DNA of 64,000 nt from Leptodactylus fallax (Eukaryota; Chordata; Amphibia; Anura; Leptodactylidae). Shown here piece after piece: positions 1-12,340 of this stretch. Positions within the stretch are counted from its first letter, which is position 1, and the number at the start of each line of letters is the position of its first letter. The translations under genes were made by a program, and so were the position numbers. The notes below the pieces were generated by a model. That model did not search any database. It was not told where the DNA came from and saw only the letters and a list, made by a program, of their open reading frames with translations. The DNA is taken from assembly GCA_947044405.1 (NCBI GenBank), contig CAMRHE010000011.1, forward strand, positions 8,008,501-8,072,500, written 5' to 3'.

Positions 1-475
1 TTTAACATATAATTTTTTACATTTGAAACTGTGATTTATTTGCAAAAATGTGCAATGGACACATGTTTTGCACCAAGTTTTGCAAACTTATTTATGGGAG
101 AATTTGAAAACTGTTACACATACAATACACATTGATGGTCTAAGAATATTGTCTTTTTTATCGCTGTTATATTGATGATCTGATTTTTATTTGGCAAGGG
201 ACACAAACTGACCCTTGATGGGACCTTTTATTTATTATGATTTAATCAACCACTGAATTTTTAGATCTATGCTTTGGCTTTGAAGGAGACTGTATAACTA
301 CAAAAACATACTTTAAACAAGTGCATTGTAATAGTATCCTTAATTTTACAAGCAGTCACTATAAAAAATGGAAAATGAATGTGCCATTTTGCCAATTGAA
401 AAGGATCAGATGTAACTGCTATAAGATTAGCGATTATAAGACACAAAGCTGGATACTACAAGCTCGTTCAAGGAG
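1..475. other. AT-rich sequence, nothing recognised
   Basis: I see no coding frame, terminal repeat or known repeat in this stretch. The short open frames that overlap its right end belong to the GC-richer Harbinger-like MITE that follows. Confidence 0.5.
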
Positions 476-478
476 TTA

Positions 479-813
479 GGCCAGTTGCAGACGACCATGC
501 CGCAACCGGCCTGCCGTGATTTCAAAACACGGGCTGCACACGGGGAACACGGGGATGTCCCCTTGTACAGCCCATGCACGGTCCGTGATTCCACGGCTCC
601 TTTCATTAAATAGGAGCCACAGAAGCACGGCCCGCAAAATAGGACAAGAATAGGACATGTCCTATCTGACACAGATCAGACTGTCAGCCCGCACACGGGA
701 CCGTGAAAATCATGGTCGTGTGTAGGGGCCCATAGAAAAGAATGTGTCAGTGTGTTGTCCATGAAATACACGGATAGCACACTGACCCATAGCACTGTCG
801 TTTGCAACCAACC
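479..813. mobile_element. Harbinger-like MITE (335 bp)
   Basis: The segment is flanked on both sides by TTA (476-478 and 814-816), the 3-bp target duplication typical of PIF/Harbinger transposons. Its ends are imperfect inverted repeats: the left end reads GGCCAGTTGCAGACGAC and the right end, on the opposite strand, GGTTGGTTGCAAACGAC. About 15 of the first 21 positions agree. The interior is GC-rich, with repeated CACGG/CCGTG motifs, and encodes no transposase, so it would depend on a transposase supplied elsewhere. The class rests on TSD and TIR only. Confidence 0.6.
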
Positions 814-839
814 TTAGGGTTATCCACATAGCCTTATAA

Positions 840-1250
840 AGTCAGCCAACAATAGAGCAAAAGCATTAACCCAAATGGAATGCTTACAACCCAAGAGAAA
901 AAGTGCTGATGATATGTCATTCCCACACAACTTTATCACCACTTATGATCAATCTCATAAAATTATAAAACAGACCCTAGAAAAACAGTGGCCCATTTTG
1001 CTGAGCGACCCATTAAAAGGTAGAATTCCAGAACACCCTTTGGTTACCTTCAGAAGGATGCAGGCTATTAAGGAGATCAATGTTCCAAGCAAATTCCATA
1101 AATTCTGTAAAATTAAGAATTCTATTACTTTCATTTGTATTAGAGGAAGTTACAGGTGTAACCAGGCTTGCTGCAAATGTTGTCAAGCTACAGTACACAT
1201 GTGTGGCTCCAGCTCAGTCGCAATTTTTGCAGAACAAGTTTGTTGAAAAA
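840..1250 (+). pseudogene. Penelope-like element fragment, linker region after RT
   Basis: A plus-strand frame contains phrases typical of the Penelope polyprotein between the reverse transcriptase and the GIY-YIG endonuclease. These are a KQWPILLSDP stretch followed by a P-x-VTFRR motif, then a cysteine-rich patch reading GSYRCN-x2-CCKCCQ. The reverse transcriptase lies upstream in an intact element and is absent here. The GIY-YIG part is also missing. This is an older relic, separate from the better-preserved Penelope insertion that starts at 1297. Confidence 0.6.
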
Positions 1251-1296
1251 AAAAAGAGATACACGCCTACAACTACTGCAGCCCATTGGCTCAGTC

Positions 1297-1392
1297 AAAT
1301 CCAAAAGATATGCACTCCTCTTTCTAATGATAATCTCTCCCCAAGAGAGGGGGTGTGTACCCGGTGTATCAGATCCACTCGCTCGCTTCTTT
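1297..1392 (-). repeat. Inverted copy of the Penelope 5' region
   Basis: This arm is the reverse complement of 1887-1981 at roughly 80% identity by eye. Both arms share the phrase AAATCCAAAAGATATGCAC, a CCCCAAGAG tract and the GCGAG end. It begins exactly at the inferred insertion boundary, next to the 13-bp target duplication. Such inverted 5' extensions are described for Penelope-like elements. Confidence 0.7.
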
Positions 1393-1695
1393 GTGATTGA
1401 TTACATATTTGCATGTTACCCCATTGGGATACACTACCCTCTGGGTTGTTTATATCTTTGTGGATGGCCTGATGGGAAAGTTGTATGGCCATGGCCAATT
1501 ACAAACATGTGATTCTATCCCTATACTGTTTTAGCATTTGGCAACAATCATGATAATAATAGGCAGATTTAGATGCGCATCATAGATATCTTTCTATACA
1601 GATGCTTGATACTAATCTACTACTAACATCTTGTTTTTAATTGTTTCTATGTTTTTTTTTTAATTGTGCTTTATATTGATATATGTATATTCTGT

Positions 1696-1747
1696 CCTAG
1701 ATATCCCGCAGATGAAGGTCCAGGGGATTGAAACGTCTGGGATCTGT
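1696..1747 (+). ncRNA. Hammerhead-ribozyme-like motif in the Penelope pseudo-LTR
   Basis: The segment can fold as a minimal type I hammerhead. Stem I is formed by ATCCCG before the core and TGGGAT after it. The core reads CAGATGA (consensus CUGAUGA, so conserved U4 is changed to A). Stem II is GGTCC pairing with GGATT through two G-U pairs. GAAAC follows, then GTC, which fits the usual cleavage triplet. Stem III is only the palindrome ACGT, as in minimal hammerheads thought to work as dimers. Hammerhead motifs are established in Penelope pseudo-LTRs. Activity of this copy is doubtful because of the U4 change. Confidence 0.5.
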
Positions 1748-1882
1748 TAATGTCTGACTTTACCCTAACCTATTAATGCACTACCATGTAACATTCAAGT
1801 TGTCTTGTCAAGATGTTATATTAATAAACCTTATTTCCACTGAATAGCTCTCGTGTTTGGAGTGCCAGAGTAGAATATATTT
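1740..1882 (+). repeat. Penelope pseudo-LTR, left copy
   Basis: This stretch is repeated in direct orientation at 8249-8389 with only scattered substitutions and small gaps. The shared part runs from GATCTGTTRATGTCTGAC through TTCAAGTTGTCTTGTCAAG to TAGAATATATTTAT. Direct terminal repeats of this kind are called pseudo-LTRs in Penelope elements. Confidence 0.75.
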
Positions 1883-2027
1883 ATTATTGGAGCGAGTTGA
1901 TCTTGTATACTAGGCACCCGCCCCCCCCCCCTCTTGGGGATAGATGATCATTAGGAAGAGAAGTGCATATCTTTTGGATTTTTGATTTGATTATGAAGAA
2001 AGTGCACCCTTATAAAGTTATATAATA

Positions 2028-2312
2028 ATGAGTAACATTTTTTCATATGATGAGCAAGTGGCAAAATCTATTCTGTCACAGGTGACTTTATCTACGGATT
2101 TTTTACCTGCTTCTGGTCAGGAGCTACGTATAAGGGATTTCGAACGAGAATCAAAGAGACTGGTCAGCCATGAATTGCACTGCGGTACTCTAACTGAATA
2201 CCATAAAAGCAGCTGGATTCCAAGAGGCCTTAGATGTAACTTGAGACACACCATTTTTAGTGAGATCCCAGAATTTTGTACACGATTTTTAATAAATGTT
2301 CTCTTGATCTTA
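2028..2312 (+). pseudogene. Penelope polyprotein, N-terminal segment
   Basis: An ATG at 2028 opens a frame of about 95 codons that runs directly into the Tc1 inserted at 2313. The sequence is acidic and polar (a start reading MSNIFSYDEQ) and has no named domain. Its place upstream of the RT, on the same strand, and the continuation in a coiled-coil-like stretch after the Tc1 support assignment to the Penelope N-terminus. It is truncated by the transposon and is not expected to make a product. Confidence 0.5.
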
Positions 2313-3797
<1,485 letters not shown>

Positions 3798-5027
3798 TAT
3801 GTTACTATTGAATATTTACAAAAGTCAATCCGAGAAACCTCAGAAAAACTCAAAAATATTGAGACTCAACTGTCCTCGATTACAGCATCGGACGAGTGGA
3901 GTAAAATACAAGAACATAATAACAAGATAATACAGGATTTCAGGAAACATTCTGAATAAATTAAGAGACAGAAGTTTATGCGAAATGTTGAAGATTACCA
4001 CCTGAAAAGAGTCTATAAACGGTATGATGCTAATGTTTAAACAGAAGAGTCCTACTAGACGAGGGGGCCGTAGGCGGACAAGAGATACAATGGAGCCAAA
4101 CCATGTCTCAGGTAATCAGGAGAATCTGGTAGTTAACATCTCTTCAGTAAATTTATCAACTGCCAAAACCTCAGTACTACAAAAAGGCCTTTCTCTTTGC
4201 CCTATATCCCCCCTTGACACTTATAAATTGGAGCAAGAACTACATCGCTTTTATCGCTCCATCCGATTAAAAGCTCATTTTCAGGCAAGTATCAACCCTG
4301 GGATATTATCAGATACACCAATAGATTTGGGTATGATATCCAATCCTTTGTCTACTGACTCATTGGGACTTAGATTTAAGAGCTCCTTTATGCCTCCCAG
4401 ATGATATCATCCTGTTGAGACCTATATCAATATGGTACAGGGGGATATTGGGGAGATCTTGACCTCATATCGTCGGGGACAGTTACCATCCAGAGACAAT
4501 CTTACAGCAGAAGTATGATTAGCGTTAAAATCACTACAATCTAATCAGGAAATAATAATAAAACCTTCCGACAAGGGTGGTGCCATAGTAGTGATGGACA
4601 AACAATTATATTTGTCTGAAATCTTCAGACAACTATCTGATACAGTGACATATTGTAAAGTCTCTATTAAGCCTGTGTTTGCCATAGCAAGAAGGATTGC
4701 TGATATTCTTCAAATTATATACAAGAAAAGGTGATCGATGCCAAAACGGCCACTTACTTGACCAAAGAACATCTGGTTGCTCCGCTTTTTTATACTCTTC
4801 TGAAAATTCATAAGAATTTGCTTGCAAAACCTGGCAGACCAATTGTGGCGTCAACCGATTCTATCTTGTCTCATTTAGCGATTTATCTTGATAAGATTTT
4901 ATCGCCTTTGATTAAAAATAAGCAATCATTCTTGCTAGATACTACTTATTTTCTGAAAAATGTGAGCAGTTTGGGTAAATACCCAAATGGATGCATCGTA
5001 GTATCCATGGATGTAAATAGTCTATAC
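3798..5027 (+). pseudogene. Penelope polyprotein, middle segment and RT start
   Basis: After the Tc1 the Penelope frame resumes with a lysine- and glutamate-rich, coiled-coil-like stretch (3800-3956), then several frames broken by stops. At 4558-4614 the phrase KPSDKGGAIVVMD matches the motif before the Penelope RT core. At about 4785-5027 a frame carries LLKIHKN, PGRPIVAS and SMDVNSLY, the last being the RT motif with the first catalytic Asp. Stops, including those near 4384, 4517 and 4733, and frame changes show decay. The hAT insertion at 5028 cuts directly after the SLY triplet. Confidence 0.8.
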
Positions 5028-5472
5028 CAGGGGTAGGCAACCTTTTTTGTTCGGCGTGCCGATTTTAATAAAAAAATCAAAGATGAGGTACTCTGAGTGC
5101 CGGTCAATAATTGTAAGTCTGACGACCCCTAAACTAAAGTCATATACCACAAACCATAACACAGAAGTGCTGCCACCAGATGCTTTAGGACACATGCGTT
5201 TACTGCTATTTCCTGGGATGCTCCTGTACTTTCTGATTAGAAGCAATGAAAGTACATGTGCAGTCCCCAATTATTGGTAAATGTGTCCAGGAGCACCGTA
5301 TGGCGGCATCCTTATGGTGAAAACACACTATGTATCTGGATGCAGCTATATTTGGAACTTTTTCATTTGATGTAAAACTGGTGCATTTTTGCACAAAAAA
5401 AAAAACAAAGCCTGAGTTTTCTGTGCAAAAACACATCCTTAATATAGAAAACACACTGTTATTCAGAATAAC

Positions 5473-6376
5473 GTCCCATAGTGGTCCCTGCACACGGTAT
5501 ATGTCCCATAGCGGCCTCTGCAACATGGTATATGTCCCATAGCAGTCCCTGCACACGGTATTATGTCCCATAGCGGTCCCTGCACATGGTATTATGTCCC
5601 ATAGCGGCCCCTGCACACAGTATTATGTCCCATAGAGACCCCTGCACACGGTATATGTCCCATAGCGGTCCCTGCACACGGTATTATGTCCCATAGCGGT
5701 CCCTGCACACGGTATTATGTCCCATAGCGGCCTCTCCACACAGTATTTGTCCCATAGCGGCCTCTGCACACGGCATTTGTCCCATAGCTGCCCCTGCACA
5801 CAGTATTTGTCCCATAGCAGTCCCTGCACACGGTATTATGTCCAATAGCGGCCTCTGCACACAGTATTTGTCCCATAGCTGCCTCTGCACACAGTATTTG
5901 TCCCATAACGGCCTCTGCACACGGTATTTGTGCCATAGCTGCCCCTGCACACAGTATTTGTCCCATAGCGGTCCCTGCACACAGTATTTGTCCCATAGCG
6001 GCCTCTGCACACAGTATTTGTCCCATAGTGGTCCCTGCACATGGTATTATGTCCCATAGCGGCCTCTGCACACAGTATTTGTCCCATATCTGCCTCTGCA
6101 CACAGTATTTGTCCCATAGCGGCCTCTGCACATGGTATTTGTCCCATAGCAGTCCCTGCACAAAGTATTTGTCCCATAGAGGCCTCTGCACACGGTATTT
6201 GTCCCATAGCAGTCCCTACACACGGTATATGTCCCATAGCGGCCCCTGCACATGGTATATGTCCCATAGTGGTCCCTGCACACTGTATTATGCTCTATAG
6301 TGGCCCCTGCACACGGTATTATGCTCTACAGTGGCCCCTGCACACGGTATTATGCTCTATAGTGGCCCCTGCACAT
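5473..6376. repeat. 30-31 bp minisatellite, about 30 units
   Basis: Units follow the pattern GTCCCATAGCGGYCYCTGCA then CACRGTATT(AT)TG and run head to tail without spacers. I count 30 copies of the CTGCACAC-type core. The last three units change to GCTCTATAGTGGCCCC. Unit lengths of 30 to 32 bp shift the frame, so the array opens several long artificial frames on both strands. These are by-products of the repeat, not genes. Confidence 0.92.
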
Positions 6377-6382
6377 TCACTA

Positions 6383-6766
6383 GCTATTATTATACTGTGG
6401 GGTCTCTTCAGACCACAGAGTATAATAAGTGGAGGGCAAAGAGAGGTGATGAAACATAAAAAACAATGTTAACTCACCATTCAACGCTCCGCAGCCGCTC
6501 TGTATCTTCAGGCGCTTCTGCCTGTAGTCAGCGACCACTCATTGAGTCTCAGGGGTCACGTCGCCTCATTATGCGTAATGACGTCAGACGCAGACGCGAC
6601 CCATGAGGCCCTGTCAGCTGACTTCAAGCAGAAGCGCCTGAAGAGTACAGAGCGGCTGCGGAGCGTGGAATGGTGAGTAACATTGTTTTTTATGTTTGAT
6701 CATCTCCCCGAGGGCTCCGCTTATTATACTCGGGAGTCTGAAGAGACCCCACAGTATAATAATAGC
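6383..6766. repeat. Large foldback inside the hAT element
   Basis: Arms of about 150 bp at 6383-6535 and 6613-6766 are inverted copies of each other with few mismatches. Both begin GCTATTATTATACTGTGGGG when read inward. A loop of about 75 bp, itself containing GTCGCGTCTGCGTC-type inverted pieces, separates them. A transcript through the segment would form a long hairpin. It may be a second foldback MITE inserted in the hAT; I see no clear target duplication. Confidence 0.8.
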
Positions 6767-6887
6767 AGTTTCGTTTCGGACGTGTTTGGTCCGATCGAAA
6801 CTGCTGGGTGAGGAGTCCGCTGCCATGCCAGGGAAATATGCCTCGCGTGCCAAGAGTGGCACCCGTGCCATAGGTTGCCGACCCCTG

Positions 6888-8205
6888 GTCTATACACATG
6901 TATAGACCATCAACAGGGCATCAGAACCAATGGTCAGCTGCTTAGAACTTATTTACAATTTACTGACATACAAATTCAATTTTTTTTGGATCTCCTACAT
7001 ATCATCTTAGAGGATAATTACTTTCTATTTGGCGAGGAATGATATGTACAGCGCTGGAGGACCACAGTGGAGTCGAATGTGCCCCCCATATGCTAATGAA
7101 TTTATGGCGCAGTTTGAAGAGGAATGTGTATATCCATCTGAATTGTTCTCGAAGTACGTGATTTCATAGGTACATTGATGACATCTTATGCATATGGGGG
7201 GCCCATCGACCCTCTTGGATGTATTCTTTAATACTTTGAACACTATGGTGACAGATCTATCATTCACATTACATAGTAGCGTGAGTGAAGTCAGCTTTTA
7301 GGATACTCTGGTCAAACTAAATGATGAGAGTCAGCTAACATTCGATTTGTTTCGCAAACCCATGGATCGCAATGGATTCTTACACTATTCTAGTTGTCAT
7401 CCCAGGGCAGATAAGAACTCGCTCCCTAGGTCTCAGCTACATAGGGTCAGAAGCATTGTAACCATTCAATCCATGAGGGCAACCAAAATGATTGATAAAT
7501 TCTCCTCTAGGGGTTATCCCCAGTTACTTTTACAGGAGGAGATGACATGATGAATGACGACCGCATCCAGTGAGAGAATACATAAAGAGAAACCACCTAG
7601 ATTAATATGTGTAAACACTTATCACTCCTTAGTCCCCAAAATACATCAAACATTAAAACGACATTGGCCTATTTTGGGCAAGGCATACCCTATGATTCCA
7701 GAATCCCATAGTACCATGCTTTAAACATGGACATAATATTAGGGACCAGTTAGTCCATGCCGATATTGGACCTCTCAATAGACAATCCCGACAACAGTCT
7801 TTACATACACCAAAAAATGGAACATTTCCTTGTCTGCAATGCGGACAATGTTCGAGTATCATCAGGAGCGATAAAATATATCATCCTCATTCAGGTAGAG
7901 CCATGATGGTGCGGGGTTATTTTACTTGTTTAACTTCCCATGTTGTGTACCTATTAAAGTGTCCGTGCGGCCTCGCATATGTTGGGGAGCCCACCCAGCT
8001 TGTGCGAGACCGCATTTCTAACCATAAATCTGATATACGATGCAAAAAGGTGATGCTACCTGTTCCAGACCATTTTTCTAAAGCAGGACATACACCTTCC
8101 CTGCTCAGATTTCAAGTGCTGGAATATGTCCCTCCACTTCGTAGAGGTGGAGATAGGATACGTAAATTGAAGCAAAGAGAGCCCTTTTGGATACACAATT
8201 TGTGA
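6888..8205 (+). pseudogene. Penelope RT C-terminal part and GIY-YIG endonuclease
   Basis: The RT continues after the hAT. A degenerate PPYANEFMAQFE stretch lies near 7085, and the catalytic motif RYIDDIL is readable near 7168-7190, in a frame reached after small indels. The last part is best preserved. From about 7800 a cysteine patch (CLQCGQCS) leads into the open stretch 7903-8205. That stretch has VVYLLKCPCGLAYVGEP as the GIY-YIG signature, then an Arg in DRISNHKSD and a late Glu in KQREPFW. This fold nicks DNA for target-primed insertion. Stops upstream make the whole a pseudogene. Confidence 0.85.
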
Positions 8206-8248
8206 ACCTTGGCGCCTAATTGTTGATCTGTTGATGTTTGGATCCAGG

Positions 8249-8389
8249 ATCTGTTGATGTCTGACTTTATACTAACCTATTAATGTACTACCATGTAATA
8301 TTCAAGTTGTCTTGTCAAGATGTTATATTAATAAAGCTTATTTGCACTGAATAGCTCGTGTTTGGAGTGCCGGAGTAGAATATATTTAT
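8249..8389 (+). repeat. Penelope pseudo-LTR, right copy
   Basis: This is the direct repeat of 1740-1882 and ends at the 13-bp target duplication. It lacks a recognisable hammerhead core; the sequence just before it (8232-8248) looks like a collapsed version of that region. Confidence 0.75.
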
Positions 8390-8402
8390 CATTGGCTCAG
8401 TC

Positions 8403-9030
8403 GTCAGGGGATGGTAAGCATCGGCATGTCCAAGTTCATGGCACTTCAAACTTCAGATGCGGTATTGGTCTCCATTTTATTATAGTCCCAGTTGCCTGTT
8501 CCCTCTCTGAGCCTCCTCCTCCCATTATAACATTTCTCACCCCCCTAGTGGTTTGTACTGTTTTACCAATCCTGGGGAATTTCTTGTCCCTGGGGGGTAA
8601 CATGTCCGGGAGACGTCTGGAGTAGCTCCTCTGTGGCTCTGTATCATTCCGCTAAGCTCACCAGCTGGTCAGCGTTGTAGGTCCCACTTGTCCAAACCAA
8701 TGCTGATTCTTAGACGGTAAAGATCTTGTGACCGCAATCGTCTGCACTCAGAATCCCTGTGTATCAGTTTTACGAACCCGTAGTCAACTCAGTGTGTGTG
8801 ATATGGTGCATTTGTATGGCACCAAGGTATGTCTCCAGACAGTATGCCACCTTATATAAAACATTTTATATTAACTCATAAAATATAAAAACCTAGACTT
8901 TGTTTTTAATCTAATGTAACCTAGTAAGTTTAACCTAAGTTAAAAGATTTATACAACAAAATAAAAAGAATGCTCTCATTCTAATCTTGATACCAAACCC
9001 ATGTACTTTGCTCAACCTACATCAACATTA
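8403..9030. other. Unclassified sequence
   Basis: An open stretch of 87 codons starts at 8362, but it crosses the Penelope 3' boundary and shows no domain. I see no terminal repeats here. It is probably old repeat or unique DNA. Confidence 0.4.
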
Positions 9031-9346
9031 GGTTGAAGAATGCAGCTAAAAATTGCAGTGGAAAAAACTCAGCAGAAACACATTGCATTTTTTTCTGAAA
9101 CCTTTTTGCTGCATTTTTTTCTCTGCCGTTTTTCCTCCCTTATTAAATATATAGGAAAAATTTATATACTATGTGATTTTTTTACGTTTTTTTTTTTTTA
9201 CACAGCTTTTCCGCAGCATTTTTTTCTCTGCAATGTGTGGATGGGATTATTCAAAATCTCATTCACTTTGCTGGAACTGTTAAACGCAGTGTTTTTTTTC
9301 CGAAATGTGCAGCTTTTCCGCAATGTGCATACTAAGGGGGTGTCCT
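9031..9346 (-). mobile_element. MITE of the 'GCAGAAAAAAA' frog type
   Basis: The reverse complement begins near CCCCCTTAGTATGCACATTGC. It contains the phrases ATCCCATCCACACATTGCAG and CTATATATTTAATAAGGGAG, which recur, with changes, in the elements at 57553-57880 and 57110-57460. It has no coding capacity. The family assignment rests on these shared internal phrases; termini are unclear in this copy. Confidence 0.55.
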
Positions 9347-10300
9347 AAGCTAATTTTTGTCATTTGGATACATTACTATATTGATGCAAGATGCAAATTT
9401 AAAATGTTTCCTTTTCATGAAGAACTTTGTTTTATTCATTTTTTGAAAAAGTTATTATGACACCACAGATTTTCATATTTGTTACACATAATACTAAAGT
9501 GTGTATGTGCATGTGTATGTGTAATAGCTTTGAGAGCATCAATTTTGCTTTCAATTGAAGAGTTTTAGCACATTTTTATGTTGATGAGTAAAATAAAACA
9601 AGAGAATATAAAGATTATTGCAAATAATAAATGAATATCTAACAGAAAAGTGAGATGGAATGTTACCAGTGAAAGGGTTAAAGTTGTTTCCTGCTTAATA
9701 TTTACATTGATATATATAATTTTTTATTATTATTATTATTATTGTAAATCACTGACAAAGCAACATATGTGTTCTATATTATGCACCTAAGGTTTGCAGA
9801 ATAAATTTTTTACAGAACCATTTATGATTCCTATCATTGACTTGTCTTGGCACAGAAGAAGTATCTACAGTAAGTTCAGAGACAATTTTATGAAAATGGA
9901 TCAATGATTTATACTGCATTAGATAACCACATTCAGCAAAATTTAAGTCATTCTCACGCAGTTATGCTCAAGATCTACTTAAAGCGATGGTGATTAACTT
10001 GTGACTTACAACATCCTATGGTACTTGTAATTAACAACCTCTGACAAATGTTGAATGTAGTGATAACATAATTCCTTTTAATTAGGGCATTATAAATGAA
10101 ACACTGTATGTAGCTGAATACTTATAATGCACATGCTTGCTGTGAACTGAATTGTATTGTACAGTTAACCATTGTCAGAGGTATAGCTGAACATGTGATT
10201 GAGGATCTGTCACCTCTCCTGACTTGTATATTTTAGTAAATACTTATGAAGAGAAATTATTAAATATATATCCACTTGCGTTGCCATATTATCACATTAG
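9347..10300. other. AT-rich non-coding sequence with a short (TTA)n tract
   Basis: No coding frame or element ends are visible. A simple TTA repeat lies at about 9724-9744. Several hundred bases here could be unique sequence. Confidence 0.45.
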
Positions 10301-10726
10301 ATAATAATAATAATACATTTTATTTATATAGCGATAACATATTCCGCAGCACTGTACAATTTGTAGGGTTCAAGTACAGACAAAAAAGATACATTACACA
10401 GAAATATTCAATTTACACACTGGGACTGAGGGCCCTGCTCGCAAGAGCTTACAATCTATGAGGTAGAGAGGGTGACACAGGAGGTAGCAGGGGCGGCAAC
10501 AGACGTAGCATTGCTTGTACAATGGTCAGACAATTTTGTGATATAGGTTACTGTCATTACACATATATAAAGTTGTATGAGCCGTCACCAGTCGTGTCCT
10601 TTAACATGCAGATGGTGCCTGGACATATAAAGTTAGTCTGACACAGAATCATATCCTGTGAGGTAATGTTGGAGCGTGAACAGAGGAGGGTATGTTTCAG
10701 GGATTCTAACTATGGAATGGTTTACA

Positions 10727-12340
10727 TTAGGAGTTGTGATCGGCCTGTCTGAAAAGATATGTCTTTAGTTTACGCTTGAAGCTGTGGAAATTGGGGGTTA
10801 ATCTAATAGTCTGGGATAGAGCATTCCAGAGAAGTGGTGCAACTTGGGAGAAGTCTTGTATACGAGCGTGGGAGGTTCTGATAATAGAGGATGTTAGTCT
10901 TAGGTCATTGAGTGAACGGAGAGTACGGGTTGGGTGATAGACAGAGATGAGGGAGGAAATGTAGGGAGGTGCAGCATTATGGAGAGCCTTGTGAATGAGG
11001 GTGATAAGTTTATATTGTATTCTGTATTGAATAGGCAGCCAGTGTAGTGACCGACACAGACTGGAGCCATCGCTGTAGCGTCTAGACTGATAGATTAGCC
11101 TGGCCACAGCATTCAGAATAGATTGTAGAGGGGAGAGTTTAGTAAGGGGAAGACCGATTAGTAAGGAGTTACAGTAGTCAAGGCGAGAGTGAATCAGGGC
11201 AACAATAAGCGTCTTTAGTGTATTTGTGGTAAGGAAAGGGCGGATTCTGGAGATGTTTTTGAGGTGGAGATGACATGAGCATGCGAGTGATTGGATATGG
11301 GGGGTGAAGGAAAGGTCTGAGTCAAACAAAACCCCGAGGCAGCGGGCATACTGCCTAGGAGTTATGGTAAGGCCAGAGACTTCAATGGAGATATCAGGGA
11401 CAGATCTATTAGATGGTGGAAACAGCAGTAGTTCTCTCTTTGAGAGATTCAGTTTCAGATAAAGCGAAGACATGATATTTGAGACAGCAGAGAGGCAGTC
11501 ACTGGTGTTCTGTATTAGTGCAGGGGTAATGTCACGGGATGACGTATATAATTGGGTGTCATCAGCATAAAGATGGAACCGGAAGCCAAATCTAGTGATG
11601 GTTTGTCCAATGGGGGCTGTGTAGAGGGAGAAGAGGACCGAGCCCTGAGAAACCCCAACGGCAAGGGGAAGAGGGGAAGAAACAGAGCCCGCAAATGATA
11701 CACAGAAAGTGCGGTCAGAGAGATAAGAGGAGAACCAGGAGAGAGCAGTGTCTGTGAGGCCGACAGAATGGAGCATAGTGAGGAGGATTTGATGGTCAAC
11801 AGTGTCAAATGCTGCTGAGAGATCTAGAAAAATAAGAAGAGAGTAATCACCTTTGGATTTAGCCGTCAGGAGATCATTGGAGACTTTTGTGAGGGCCGTT
11901 TCAGTAGAGTGCAGAGTGCGGAAGCCAGATTGTAAGGGGTAAAGAAGAGAGTTAGCAGAAAGATAGCGGATTAAATAAAAATAGACTAAGCGTTCCAAGA
12001 TTTTGGAGATAAAAGGAAGGTTAGAGACAGGTCGATAGTTAGCAACACTTGAGGGGTCAAGGGAGGATTTCTTCAGTAGTGGGGTTATGACAGCATGTTT
12101 GAAAGAGGATGGGAAATTTCCAGAAGAGAGAGAGGTTAAAAATTTTAGTAAGGTAAGTCGTGACAGCAGGCGACAGAGACTGGAGAAGGTGTGAGGAAAA
12201 AGGGTCACTACTACAGGATGTAGGGCGAGAAGAAGAAAGTAGCTGAGATACTTCCTCCTCTGTAACAGGTTCAAAAGATGAGAATGAACAGTTTGAAGTG
12301 TGGCTGGTGAGGGGGTCAGTGCCACCTGGGGATTGGGCAC
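10727..12340 (-). pseudogene. L2 ORF2, reverse transcriptase part
   Basis: An open frame of 537 codons encodes the LINE reverse transcriptase that copies the element RNA at a nicked target. True homology starts near 12130, after a frameshift. Motifs in order are [10 protein letters not shown], the catalytic [18 protein letters not shown] (normally PQGS, so Pro is changed to Ser), and [11 protein letters not shown] with an intact YADD. C-terminal landmarks [10 protein letters not shown] and [10 protein letters not shown] are of the L2/CR1 type. Relative to copy B, four residues (GPLL) are missing after motif B. The frame is long, but the frameshift separates it from the endonuclease. Confidence 0.88.

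Larger units (their letters stand above)
5028..6887. mobile_element. Non-autonomous hAT element with internal minisatellite (1860 bp)
   Basis: An 8-bp duplication, GTCTATAC, flanks the element at 5020-5027 and 6888-6895, as expected for hAT transposons. The ends are inverted repeats: CAGGGGTAGGCAACCT on the left and CAGGGGTCGGCAACCT on the opposite strand at the right. Both ends are followed by GGCRYG-rich sequence. No transposase is present. The interior holds a 30-copy tandem array (5473-6376) and a long foldback (6383-6766). It splits the Penelope RT gene. Confidence 0.9.

Noticed and set aside
875..1512. Three overlapping plus-strand frames as a host gene
   Set aside because: The only recognisable text is Penelope linker sequence; the later frames cross the inverted 5' segment of the next element.
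5473..6376. Long frames on both strands encoding repeats such as MGQILCAEA
   Set aside because: They are produced by the 30-31 bp tandem array, appear in several frames at once, and have no start context or domain.
5473..6376. Possible CRISPR array
   Set aside because: The units are contiguous without spacers, the DNA is eukaryotic, and the array lies within hAT ends.
8362..8625. 87-codon frame with a hydrophobic stretch
   Set aside because: It crosses the Penelope 3' boundary and target duplication, so it did not exist before the insertion; no domain.
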